Assembly (NCBI GenBank): GCA_025617745.1
Contig: CM046866.1
Coordinates: 18,483,725 to 18,547,724, forward strand
Origin: Heliocidaris erythrogramma
Lineage: Eukaryota > Echinodermata > Echinoidea > Camarodonta > Echinometridae
Reading direction: 5' to 3'
Length of the DNA stretch: 64,000 nt
In this document: piece by piece, positions 46,187-58,000 of the stretch
Position numbering within the stretch: position 1 is the first letter of the stretch
Layout of the letters: each line of letters opens with the position of its first letter
Program-made: the position numbers and the translations under genes
The notes under the pieces: generated by a model
Database searches by the model: none
The model's input: the letters and a program-made list of their open reading frames with translations, nothing else
What the model was told of the DNA's origin: nothing

Positions 46187-47703
46187 AACTGGATGAATCA
46201 CAATTTCAAAGACACCATTCTTCCATACTTATAATTATTTCTTACAATTGAAGTGACATAAGCATGCATGCAGATACTACACTGGACATCTTGGTCAAGT
46301 TTTCATGCCATTGCCCTTGAATAGAGCTTGTGCATAGTTCCTAAATTGAGTAATGGACATATAAACTTTCTACAAGAGGCTCAAATTCATAATAGAAATG
46401 TTGATGTTGCTCTATACATTTTCTTCACTGATGTATGCAATAATGCAATTAAAGCACTCCCTGTCAATAAAAAAAAATAAATAAGAATGAATAAACTTCA
46501 ATACAAGGACCCAATTATGGAGAGAGAAAAAAAGAATGTTGATAGCACAGTCCAAATATCCAACCCCAACATATTGGAGATGACAATTAACAATTGTAAA
46601 TGAACATGCCATTTTAATCTATGCAAATTAAAGGCTAATATGGCCGCTATTTAGATTTATAAAGATCTGGAATATCATTTTTATCATTATTATGAATATT
46701 ATAATTCCATAACCCATTACAAATCACAGCATGCATGTCAAACATGCAAATTAAGTGATTGATAATTAGACTACATTTATCATTATTATTTGAAGAAAAA
46801 AAATCCACAGGGGATATCAGCAATATCTTTTCCACAATCACAAACTTTTAACACAAGAGAAAATAAGAGGAAAATTACAAAAAGAAGACAGAAAATACAA
46901 AGCACATCTTGGTGCACAATAAATCAACTTTTCTCACTTTTCGGGGCAACAAGCTAAAGCACTCTCCGCTAGATTCACACAAATCTATTTTCGTCTTCTC
47001 ACACTGAATGTAAGCTACTTCACACAGACCCCTACTCACACCATGCATACACAATGCTTTATTTACAAGTCCTATCAAGTTTTGTTCGTGTGAAAGAGTG
47101 CTTGCCCGCAAGCCCAAACGGAGATATGTAACTCGTAGCAGCTGAAAATAACAAATCCTTTTCTAGGAAGTCTTTCAAAAACATTTCATCGTGTAAAACC
47201 CATCTTCCTGATTGTGCACTGTAGCATCATCAAAACATTAAAGACAATCAAAACATTAAAGACAATATATATGTACAGCTCCAAATAATATCCGACTTCG
47301 ATATCCCATGTACACATGTAGCAGTTTCCCAAAAGCTCTGAATAACAAAACTTGACAATTATCTCTGCATTCGCATTCCTTGTACAGAGTAAGAAAGTAC
47401 TTTTGTGTTACAGTTTCTCCATGGTAAATATATATATTTTTTGTAAAAGAAGAAATATCAGTACAAACATGTGTTGTGATAGTACTATAGAAGAATTGAT
47501 TCATTATCAGTTTGTGTGTCTTCTGCAGTAAATGTATGCTGAAGAAACAACACTCCATGTCTATAGATCAACAATAGCACAGAAATATTCAGGTACAACT
47601 TCACAATTAAACCGTTACATCTACCACTTACATACACCTGTGATTCTTCTGACAGGAATCTACATGTGCTTGATTTCATTGAAAAAATGCACAGCATGTA
47701 CAG

Positions 47704-47820
<117 letters not shown>

Positions 47821-48177
47821 AGACACGACGCAAGAACCTTGTAGAATCATCAAGAATTTCTTACATCCGCATTCTGTACATTCACATAAACAAAAATACA
47901 ATTTACAATTATGATATGTCCAACCTGACATATGCAAACACAGCAACAGTGTGGTTGCAAACCTGTGCAAACAATTCACTTTTTAGTCACCATTCTACAC
48001 TTATATACAAATCTTATGTTGTTCGAAAGAGAAGTCATTTATTAACTGAAACAGTGTTGTTGGCTGGAGAGAAGTGCAAAGAAACGACTGTGCACTTCAA
48101 AGTTTCAAAGATATACTCCGGGTATATCCCGACTTCTTTTGAAGAAAGATCAGCTTATGAAAGAATGACAGACGTGA

Positions 48178-48610
48178 GACTGAAAGTCCAGAAGAAAATT
48201 ATCTTTGAAGAATGTCACAATTATGTATAGATAAGATAAAATTCCACTTAATCAATTTTAATTAAAATTTAAATTGAAAAACTATACACTTTAAACTTTT
48301 CAAATGCAACAATTCCTCACATCTATTGTAAAATAATCTTGAACATCTATTGTGAGATTGATTGAAAGTGCAGATGGAAACTATGTTAAATTAATCTCAT
48401 CAAAGTCAGACTGTTCAATTCAATCCATTCCTTAACTAAGTTATCCAACATCTATTGTAAAACAATTTCTAACATTTACTGTGAGAATGATTGAAAGTCC
48501 AAATGGAATTTGTTTTGAAGAATGTAAAAAATTAAACAATGAAAAGAAAGGATAAGATCCACTGAATTAATCATATTGAAGTTAAACTATGTGTAACATC
48601 TATTATAAAG
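48178..48610. repeat. Tandem repeat, unit about 135 bases, about three copies
   Basis: Each unit carries ACATCTATTGTAAAA, then a TCTAACATYTACTGTGAGA-like word, then TGATTGAAAGTSCA and GATGGAA or AATGGAA, then TTAATYATWTT. Copies begin near 48178, 48318 and 48448, with a last partial copy at about 48595. It lies in the possible GARRE1 3'UTR. Confidence 0.65.
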
Positions 48611-51261
48611 CAAAAACGTTTTTGAGAAAACATGTTACAGAAGGGCCCATAACTGATAAGTAATGCTGAATACAATAAGATGATTAGATAAAGCACGGGA
48701 GCGAATCATACTCTCCTTCCTTACTCTCTTCTAGTTCTAACTCAGCTAATCTCGGATAAATGTCTTGCTGAGACCCACTTTGTAAAAGACTTCATCAGTG
48801 ATGCATAGAATGGTTGCTTTCTGGTATAAAAAATTCAAGAAGACTGAAAGATCAATTTGGACGCATTTTTGCAGTAGTCATTACTCAAATATAAAACCAC
48901 GAGTCATACAAACTTTTCTCTCTAATCTACAAGTGAACTCTGGGCCAGCCAGGTCGGATTCTGGAGTATCAATGTTGTTAAGAAAAGGAAGAAAAATCAC
49001 ATGGTCTTGGTTGAATTTACACAGAAATATTATAATATTGGTCCAAATATCCTAAGATTAGATCTACACTATGTTACCTAGCAACATTGAAAATGGTATG
49101 GAGACATAGTAGATAGGAAGGACATTCATGGAACCAATGAAGTACAACAGCCTCACAGGAATTTAATACAACCCCAACAAGACCCCATAAGTAACACCTA
49201 TGTACTATGTTCGTTTACTTGGAAAATCTTCTTCCAACAGTTAACGACTGAAAAGAGAGTAAACAAGACGATGTCACAAAGTTTCTAGAATGCCCCTGGA
49301 CAGCTTTCAAAGTTTACGCAAGCTCTGAAGCAGAGAAAGGAAAAGCAAAAGTATGAGAGAACCACAAGGTAAGAATTTCCTTTTAAAACTGCACAATTAT
49401 CATTAAAATTTAAAGCCGAGAGGTAGAGAAAGATAAACAAGTTTTCTTCAAATTCTTTGGAAAGCTTCTGTATTCTTTGTTGGAAGAGAGAGACAAAGTC
49501 TTGGAAGTAAGATATGGGGTGATAAAGTGACCAAGAAAGAGCAGCAATGCATCCAGTGTTGCAAAAAGCAACTCTCTCGATGGTTGCAAGTGGAACAATA
49601 CAAGGGTCTTTTGGTATTTCTGCTGTAGATTTACAAACAGTTGATTTTTTTTTCTTGGCACCAATGTAGCTTTTTGAAGAATAAGAATCACAACAAGTGA
49701 TGTAAAACCAAACTGAAGGAAAGTGTTGGTATTCTCTGAAGTCCGGCAGGAACTATTGCATTACTTGAGGATGGGCCGAGCAAAAGGGAACCTCTAAAAT
49801 GCTACCTTTTTGTTAAGAGGATGTGAGCAACAAGGATAGAATGGGTTTTATCAACAACAGGTAACTGGGATTACACTGATAAGCAGCATATTTGAAAGGC
49901 TAATCCACTTTGTATATGGCATAACACATCAATGATCTTATTCTGGTTGATGCTTCATTTCAAAACAAGATAGAGCAACTTAAGAATGAAGAATCTGACT
50001 GACAGCTATTCAAAAGAATATTTTGATGACCATCAATATCTTCAAGTATCTTGTTAATAACATTGATGATCTGAGTTATGTTGTATGATACATGTTTTCC
50101 ACGGCCTGGACATAAGTATACATTTTTCATTTGGAAAGAGAAGAAATTCTAATGAAATCCAGGTACTTCAAATTCACACTTCCAAGTATGGATCAAGGGG
50201 AATTAAACCGGCCACTCTTTCTTCAAAGCTTAACTTGTAAGCCGTTACACAAGGACAGATGACAAGAATAGCGTCTGAGGTTGAATGACCTGGCTCTAAT
50301 CCTCACACACACATAAAAACCACCACCAGCTTTATGACTTTTTCTCAAAAAGCTGGAGAAGAATTACTCATTGGTTAACGCCTTTACATTTATTTTGTGG
50401 CTCTTAAATACCCAGTAAGCCAATACCCAAGTAAAATTCTGCTCCTTTGGCCTTTAGCTACTACTAAAAGCAAACAATAGACCTTTAACCAGAGATGAAT
50501 AGGTCTTAAAATGCTCTCTGGTCTACAAAGGTTTGGGCATTGAATAGAAAGAAGCTGTAGCAATGGCTCAAAGGCTCAGACCTCAAGACTTTTCTTTCAA
50601 AGGATGTCGAACAATGAAGGCGAGATGTGAATGAGTGATTTGAAACAAATTTGTTATGACATGGACCAAATGTGGTTTGCAGGGGGGGGGGGGGGGCAAG
50701 TGTGAGCTAGGAGAGAAGAGGTGGTGAGAGAGATGGTTGTTATTACATACAAAGAAAGAAATAAGAAAGACATTTAAGACATCATAATCGAACTCTAAAG
50801 AACAACACCCTGAAAATGCAAGACAATCTGGATGACAGCGACTCATCTTTAACATGTCTCCCTCAATTAATTGTTGGCTACATATTCCATTGCTCATGAA
50901 ACCTCAATCTTAATAGAGATCACGTTCTTTACTACACAGAAAATCTGGATTTCTTTAATAAACACTGAAGTCAGTGACTTCTGACCTAATGAATTACAAT
51001 TTGTATCATGCTATTTCCTAATGGTGATGCATACTATGTTTATTACAGCGTATGAAGGCATGCCTCAAATGGTTTTTGAGGAATTACGAGACTAACACCC
51101 ATGATGATTTTTCATGTAAATTGACCCCTCTGTGACCTTTCACAAAGTGAATGACCCCAAATTATGATATATGGTTTTATATTTCTTTTCATTGTACCTC
51201 AGCTTTACCAGGAAAGATAGATGAATAAATACAAGGATGACACTTAGAAAGCTTCCTGTGG

Positions 51262-51560
51262 ACTCCAGTACCACAAAATATGATAATTTTGTGGGACCTT
51301 ACAACCTATTTTTTCAGATTTTCCTTCATCTTTTCATCATCTACAAAGAGCTTCAACATTACTTTTGCAAAAACTAAAGGCTACAAATATGTACTTCTGA
51401 ACAAAGTCAGTCACTCTAGTGTTACTACACAGCAAAATATGATAATTATTGGGGCCTTTACAACCTATTTTTAATTCTGATATCTTCCTTTGATTTGTCA
51501 AAATTTTCAAATGCTTCAAAAGTACTTTTGCAAAAACTAATGGCTACAAAGATATACATG
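51262..51560. repeat. Direct duplication of about 150 bases
   Basis: AAATATGATAATT, then CCTTTACAACCTATTTTT, then CTTCAAC/GCTTCAA, ACTTTTGCAAAAACTAA and GGCTACAAA occur in the same order at 51275-51390 and 51435-51555. It is a two-copy tandem duplication in the possible GARRE1 3'UTR. Confidence 0.75.
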
Positions 51561-52435
51561 TATATCCAAACGAATTCAGGCGCGTAACATCTTTATACCT
51601 TGCAACAATAGCACTCATACATGTATATCTATTTCAAGTTAGGAACAAAACCGCACAGACATATCTCTTTCCTTCAAAGTATTAAATCAAGTTCGGAAAA
51701 AGAAAAAAAAATTGCAATGTCCATAGAAAAACATAACCTGAAAAACAGTACAATTACATCAGTTTCTAGTAATTTTTCAGCAGCGGGTTTTGTACAGTAC
51801 ACCAAGCAATATACTTTGGCAACCAACACAATGTCATGTCAAGGTTATGAGCCTGCATCTTTCACTTGGCAACTCAGCAATCCATGGAAGAAAATGATTT
51901 AGCAAACCAGTTGCTCATTTAGATTCTCAATATGCAATCAATGTCTAAAAATGTCTACAATAAAAATTCCCTTTTTCCACTCTCTTTGTAGTAAATTTGC
52001 TATGATAAATGAATCAAATCTGGTATTTATACAAAAATAATGCCTTTTCGTCAGGGTCAACCTTTATGTTTGCAAAGCACCTCCGAATCAACAAAGTCTT
52101 CTAATTCTACATATCAAGAAATCAGTCAATACTAATTGGCTATTTGCATTTTATGAAACTTTGGAGCATACCAGTGCTCTACAGTATAAAAAATCAAATA
52201 CAATGAAAAACAAATTACATTATGTAATTAATTTGCACTGTGATGTTACTGAGTACAAATTTTCAATTCCTAAGCCAAAGTGTTTCTTTGGTACAGTACA
52301 TTTTGTCACTTGCATGTCACTGTAAAAATATCCCACTTACACTATGAAGTTCTCTGTTTTTCTTTTGAGTGAACAGATACAGAGATATTGAAGTAGTGTA
52401 TGACACCAATGAAAAAGGGAGGTATTAAAAAAAAG

Positions 52436-52600
52436 ATAAAGAGAGGGAGAGAAAAAGAGAGAGGGAGAGAAAAGGAGACAGAGGGAGAGAAAAAAAGAGA
52501 GATGGAGAGATAAAGAGACAGGGAGTGAAAGATAGGGAGAGCAAAAGAGAAAGAGAGGGAGAGCAAAAGAAAATAGAGGATAGTATTAAGAAGAAACACG
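52436..52600 (+). repeat. GA-rich purine tract
   Basis: Imperfect GAGAGGGAGA and AAAGAGA units over about 160 bases. The leucine/serine-rich minus-strand frames here are repeat artefacts. Confidence 0.9.
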
Positions 52601-52822
52601 TACAGAGAGATAATGAGATAGACACATACATGTAGGGAGAAAGAATATGTATAAAAGAAGTGAAGAAAGGGTTAGAAATAGAGGGAGAGTGGCATGACTG
52701 TGTGTTGACTGTCAAGGAAAAAGACTAAGATAAATACAGCGAAAGAGATAAGAAATAATTTCCTGGTTCTACAAAATTTCAATATGGCACAAAAAAGAGA
52801 CATGATAACAAAGCTTTTCGAC

Positions 52823-53023
52823 CTGCACTCATCAGGTTATCACGCAGGTATGTAACAAATTACTCGAAATCAACTATATTATACTCGATGAGCCCGGACG
52901 CTGTAAGGAGTTCGTCCAAGCTTTGCGATTGTTCTGAAATTACGGCGTCCGGGTTCAATGAGTATAATATAGTTGATTTCAAGTAATTTGTTACATACCT
53001 GCGGGATAACCGGATGAGTGCAG
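52823..53023. mobile_element. 201 bp foldback MITE with about 78-base arms
   Basis: CTGCACTCATCAGGTTATC at the left pairs with GATAACCGGATGAGTGCAG at the right. The arms remain matched through GCAGGTATGTAACAAATTAC and AACTATATTATACTC to CCGGACGC / GCGTCCGG. The loop is about 45 bases. The target duplication is unclear. Confidence 0.85.
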
Positions 53024-54359
53024 ATAGATTAAGAGGAAGAGAAAGAGAAGGACAAAAGAAAGATGAATGCATGAAGCAAGTATGACAGGGATAGCAATCT
53101 AGGAGGAAAGTGACAGAGGGAGATAGAGATGGAGGATCAAAGATTTTAAGAAATGAGGAGACAGAGGAAGAGACATACAGGTAAGATAGATTGATTAGTA
53201 ATAAGTGGAGCCGTGGAGAGAAACAATGGGACTCAGAGTGAGTGATACTGATTATAGACTTCAGAGATAACGTACATACAATTTACATGTAATTTTAACT
53301 AAATGTTGCCATGCAAAAGAATAATGACATTTTAAATCATCTATATACAGTATATCATGAACATATTCATATACCCAATTAATTGCTACAATGAAACAAT
53401 ATCTAGCTCACAGACTCAACATATAAAATCTCAAGTTTACCTAAAACTTCATTTTTTCTCAAGTGCGTTGAATTACCTCATCTCCTGTGATATGTTACAT
53501 GTGACATAGACACCACAACAATCTGAAGAGACTATTAACAGACATACAGGTAATAAAATACAAGGCCATTCAAGGCAACAACATTCAAACATATTCATAC
53601 AGAAACTTTTTGTCATACAGAAGTCATATTTCCCCCAGTCATAACATAGACCTATCATATGCTTAATAAAGCTTTAAAATAGACAATGGTGGATTTGAAT
53701 GCATTGTTAACGGTGACTGTGTCATGAGAAATTATTCCTGTTGATCGAGTATGCAGCCTGCAGTAGGTCTTCAGTCTGTGTTATGTAGTACTGTTGTAAT
53801 ATAGGACTGACATGTAACCTGAGGGGGAACGAACATGCATAAATCAATTCACTTCATCACTCAGGGTCTTATTTTCAGTCATATGTTGAGGTCAAAGAGC
53901 AGAATGACACATAAAGGCTCTTTAACATAACTTTTGCTTTGCATAATAACAACTTGAGATGAGTACGATAAACAAACCATGGTACATTTATCACGTAGGA
54001 ATTTGAGGGGCAAAATGTGTTCCAAGTGATCTATACATGACTTTCTGAATGGTGATATACCAGTGCATAATCATCATATTTATTTCAGGCTTTCTTCCAG
54101 ATGAAGCCATCCAAACAGTTAACATGATTTTAACAGTAACAATATGGCTTCTTGATGTCTGCCATATCTCCAATGTTTATTTTACTGCATTCCCCAGTTT
54201 GTTTCAGTGTGTTACTGTTAAGAGCTCTAACTATTCAGAATAGTATGCGGTTCACTATTTCTTCCAATGAGGGAATTACTACCATGCAGTACGGAGTTGA
54301 AAATGGTTTACCTGATAATGCATATGGCACATACATAATCCTAACACTGGAATCAGACT

Positions 54360-54745
54360 TTCCTTATTTAACACAGAGCCAAGTTTGTGGATGCACCTGT
54401 CAATTGTAGGTGTATGCATATAGCATCTATCCAGCTGAGAATGGCTTTCTTTATAACAGTGTGCTAAGTTTAAGCATATACCGTTCAACGGTAGGTGTGC
54501 TTTCTTTAAAACAGTGAGCAGAGTGTGGGTAAAAAACTTTCAATGGTAGTGTTATGGATAGCGTCTATCAAAAATAGGATGACCGTCTTTATAACACTGA
54601 GGTGAATGTAAGCACAAACCTTTCAAAGGTAGGTGAACTTATATTATTATAACATTGAAACCAGACTTTCTTTATAACACTGTGGTGGGTTTGCAAACAA
54701 ACCTTTCAATGGTAGGTGTACGCATAGCGTCTATCCAGCTTGGGA
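54360..54745. repeat. Tandem decayed copies of the GARRE1 stop-codon region
   Basis: Five imperfect units follow one another. Each carries a CTTTNTTTATAACAcTG-like word, then AACCTTTCAATGGTAGGTG, and most also GCATAGCGTCTATCCAGC. In the rightmost unit (about 54665-54745) this sequence is the coding end of GARRE1 (LDRRYAYTYH, then TGA). The left units repeat both the last codons and the first UTR bases in decayed form. Confidence 0.75.
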
Positions 54746-55098
54746 TGCCCTCTGATGGACAGGTTGGGCGATGCCCCTTGACTGTGACTGGTAGCGGTAG
54801 AAGATGTCGCTATGGCGTTCATGGAGCCCGAGGGTGAGACAGGGGTGGAGCTAGGGGCCCAGACAGAGGGTTGCCTGAGGGAGAGAGGGTCGCTCCATTG
54901 GGGTGTGAGAGGGGCGTGGACATTGAGATGTTCCCTGGATGGAGACTGCTGATGCCAGAGCTGGTTGGTGCTACCTCCCAGACTACCACTACCACCACCA
55001 CCACCTGGTGCTGCACCTGTACCCAGGGTTGGTGGTTGAGGTGAGTTGGGTCTCTGCCATACCATCTTTGGGGGCCAGGTCTTAGTGCTGTTCTTATC
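54706..55098 (-). CDS. GARRE1: GARRE1 last coding exon
   Basis: The acceptor is CATATCAG|GATAAG. It codes for 130 residues starting DKNSTKTWPPKMVWQRPNSP, then a Gly-rich run from a (GGT)n tract, then QLWHQQSPSREHL and SVWAPSSTPVSP, ending LDRRYAYTYH-TGA. The human protein likewise has KTWPPK, a Pro/Ser tail and a VWA segment. Confidence 0.9.
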   Translation of the reverse strand, partial: DKNSTKTWPPKMVWQRPNSPQPPTLGTGAAPGGGGGSGSLGGSTNQLWHQQSPSREHLNVHAPLTPQWSDPLSLRQPSVWAPSSTPVSPSGSMNAIATSSTATSHSQGASPNLSIRGHPKLDRRYAYTYH

Positions 55099-58000
55099 CT
55101 GATATGATCAGAAAATTTATTAATTTCATCATGAGAAAATAGAATCAACATATAGTCTGTTGAGAGCCAGAAGGGCGTTAACTCTGTGTTAAAGTTCATG
55201 TAAATGAGTTAACGCCATTCTGGCTCCAAACAGACGATATTCAGATACATAAACGGATATTGTCAAATTAAAAAAATTGTTTGTCCACACTGACAAGAGA
55301 TTAAACCTGTTTCTTTTCCTTCCTAATATATCATTTTATATAGAAAAAAATTATAAGGGATTCTCCAAGGATAACAGGGCATCCAATAAGGAAAAAAAAA
55401 ATTCTTATGTTGTCCGTTCATCACTGTCAAAGCTAATTGTAGAAAGGTTTTTGATCTACCTGATCGATCAACTAGATTCACCAGGATATATATATATATA
55501 CGCTTTTCACCAGATGGATGTCTTGAACGACACTGCGTAGTACCTTGAAATTAGACTAAAATATGACAAGTGTGAGCGTATGAGATTACTTACCATCGGG
55601 AGTACATCCAGATAATGCATACTAGGTTCTGGGCTGGGACAGAATGGTTTGCCATGTAAGGTATCCTCTCCGCTGCTATGTCTTCTGATTGGAAGGTAGG
55701 GTAACAGGTGTGTGATTAGGATAGGAGATACAAAGATGATATAGTGTGGACAATCTCTTTCATACATATCCTTGTACTACTACATAGAAAGACGATATAT
55801 ACATGACAATCTCTTTCCTAATCTTGTAAGAGATAATGTACAAAGATGAAGTACAGTGGACATTCTCTTTCATATGTAGCCTATAAAGGAGATACAAAGA
55901 TGCTATAGTGTAGACAATCTTTTTCATAAAGTTTTGGTTACTTTACAAGTTAAAGAAGCTTGTTGAAATAAATCTAAGTCGCATATGTTCAACATCTAAT
56001 GGATAACAATGTTTTCTAAAGGTATCCAAACATGTAGATAACTTAGCAAAAGTAAGACCACTGTTGCTCTCAGCTACTTTTTAAAAATTCCATTAAAATA
56101 AAATTGCCATTCATTTTAACGCTAAAAAAACAGTGGTTCACCGCGTCGTCATATGTGAACAAGCCGTTAGGTTGTACTGTTAAAATAACGGCCATATTTC
56201 TTATCGATTGTCTCCCTCTAAGTTCATTTCCATGGCATAAAAACTGTGACTTTACTAAGGATAAGAACGAAATCTTGCCACATAAACCTTAAAATATAAT
56301 CGTCGTTATCCATATAATTGATGCTTCACTGTTCTTATCATACACTTTGTATATTTTTAGTGTCCCATCACTTCTTCATCCTTATTCACTCTCAGGACTT
56401 CAGTAGTTGCATGAAATTATCTATACCTGTCGTTATTGTTTTTTCTATCATGTATTCTCATATTGTAAATTCTACTGTTAGTAATTCAGCTCTCTGGCTG
56501 CGATTGTCAATTTTCCGTTCAGTGAATACTAGTTTGATTCAATTCAATTTAATTATCTTACCTTCTTGAAACAGGTGTGAGCAGACCAGATCCGGCAGGA
56601 GAGCTATGGACCATAGACATGAGAGTGCTCGGGTTCTCTCCACTATTAGATGCCTCATCACTAGAGCTACCAGAGTCATGGGCTGGGTTGGACCATGTGT
56701 TGTTCAGATTCTCGTTCCTGTGGATGGGACATATGAGGGAGTAACATTTTCTAAGAAATACATGTACAGAATGAACCTGTTCATCATTTGATGGAGAAAT
56801 TTCTACATAATCATTATATTTTTTAATTCCACTGAGTAAAGATTTCATAATAGTTGTATACCTTTTTATTATCTATTTTATTACATAAAACTAAATGACA
56901 TTTCAATTTAATTAGACTTGTGGATATCTTGCGCTTTATCAACTTCAAAGAAATATGATAAACAAGCATCAGTATTAAGTACTGATGAGGCTACCCTGGG
57001 TAAACAAGACATATTATTAGGTGGTCTGTCGGTATCGACAGATCACCTATTAATTTTGTCTGAATTTTCTTCTTTATTTTTATTTATTTATTTTTATTAC
57101 AAAATGTTGTGGCCACCAAATCTCAAAATCGGCCAGGTCAATATCATCAAATTTCATGTCATGTATGAGGTCAATCATGGACATGGTCCATTAAGCTTTT
57201 GGAGGTCATCAGGTCATCGTGACGTCATCAAGACGCCATTTTGTAAATTTACAAGATCGATTATATCTTCATAATCGATCATCAAAAATCAACTATATTC
57301 ACATCACATAAACTTCACATGACGGGTCATCAAGTCATGTCCTCACAGGTCATCTAGAGGTCAGGACGTGCGCGTACGCGCGCGTCAAAATTTAAAAATG
57401 CTCAAAATCACGTAGGATCAAGTCTGCACACGTTTCAGGTCATTTTGAGCATTTCAAAAATGTCCGTGCGTAAGCGTCCGCGCGCGCGTTTTACGCGCGC
57501 GCAAGTCGTAAATAACATTAAAACGCTGTTTTTTCGATTGATTTGCAATCCTGACATTTTTCTTCATCATTTCCATCAACTTGGAATCAATTTAAATCAA
57601 TAATAAGGTCGTACGGGCGTGTCAAACTTCAAAATCCGTGCGCGCATCTATGGCGAAAATAACGTAAAAACGTGCAAAAACATGCCTCTACAAAATTAAC
57701 TCTAGCTCTTTAAATAGTCCATAAACCCCCCAATTTTTTTCATCATCAGGTAGGATATGAATCATAGATATGATTTCATGTATCATTTGACCCTCATAAA
57801 CATTATGACGTCATCAAAATGGCGCCAGATTTCAAAATTTCCAATTTTGCATGTTTTGACGTCATCACATTTATGCAAATTTGGCTCTAGATTCGTAATT
57901 ATTGGTCGTTTTTCGCCCAGATTTTAATATGTTGTAGCTGAGGCAATTTCCTACAAAATCATTTGCCACCATTTTTCATTTTGATGACGTCATCACAGTG

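Noticed and set aside
55100-55199. Frame continuing upstream of the GARRE1 last exon (MNFNTELTPFWLSTDYML)
   Set aside because: Lies beyond the CATATCAG acceptor, in a different frame from the GARRE1 exon, and includes the intronic foldback at 55155.
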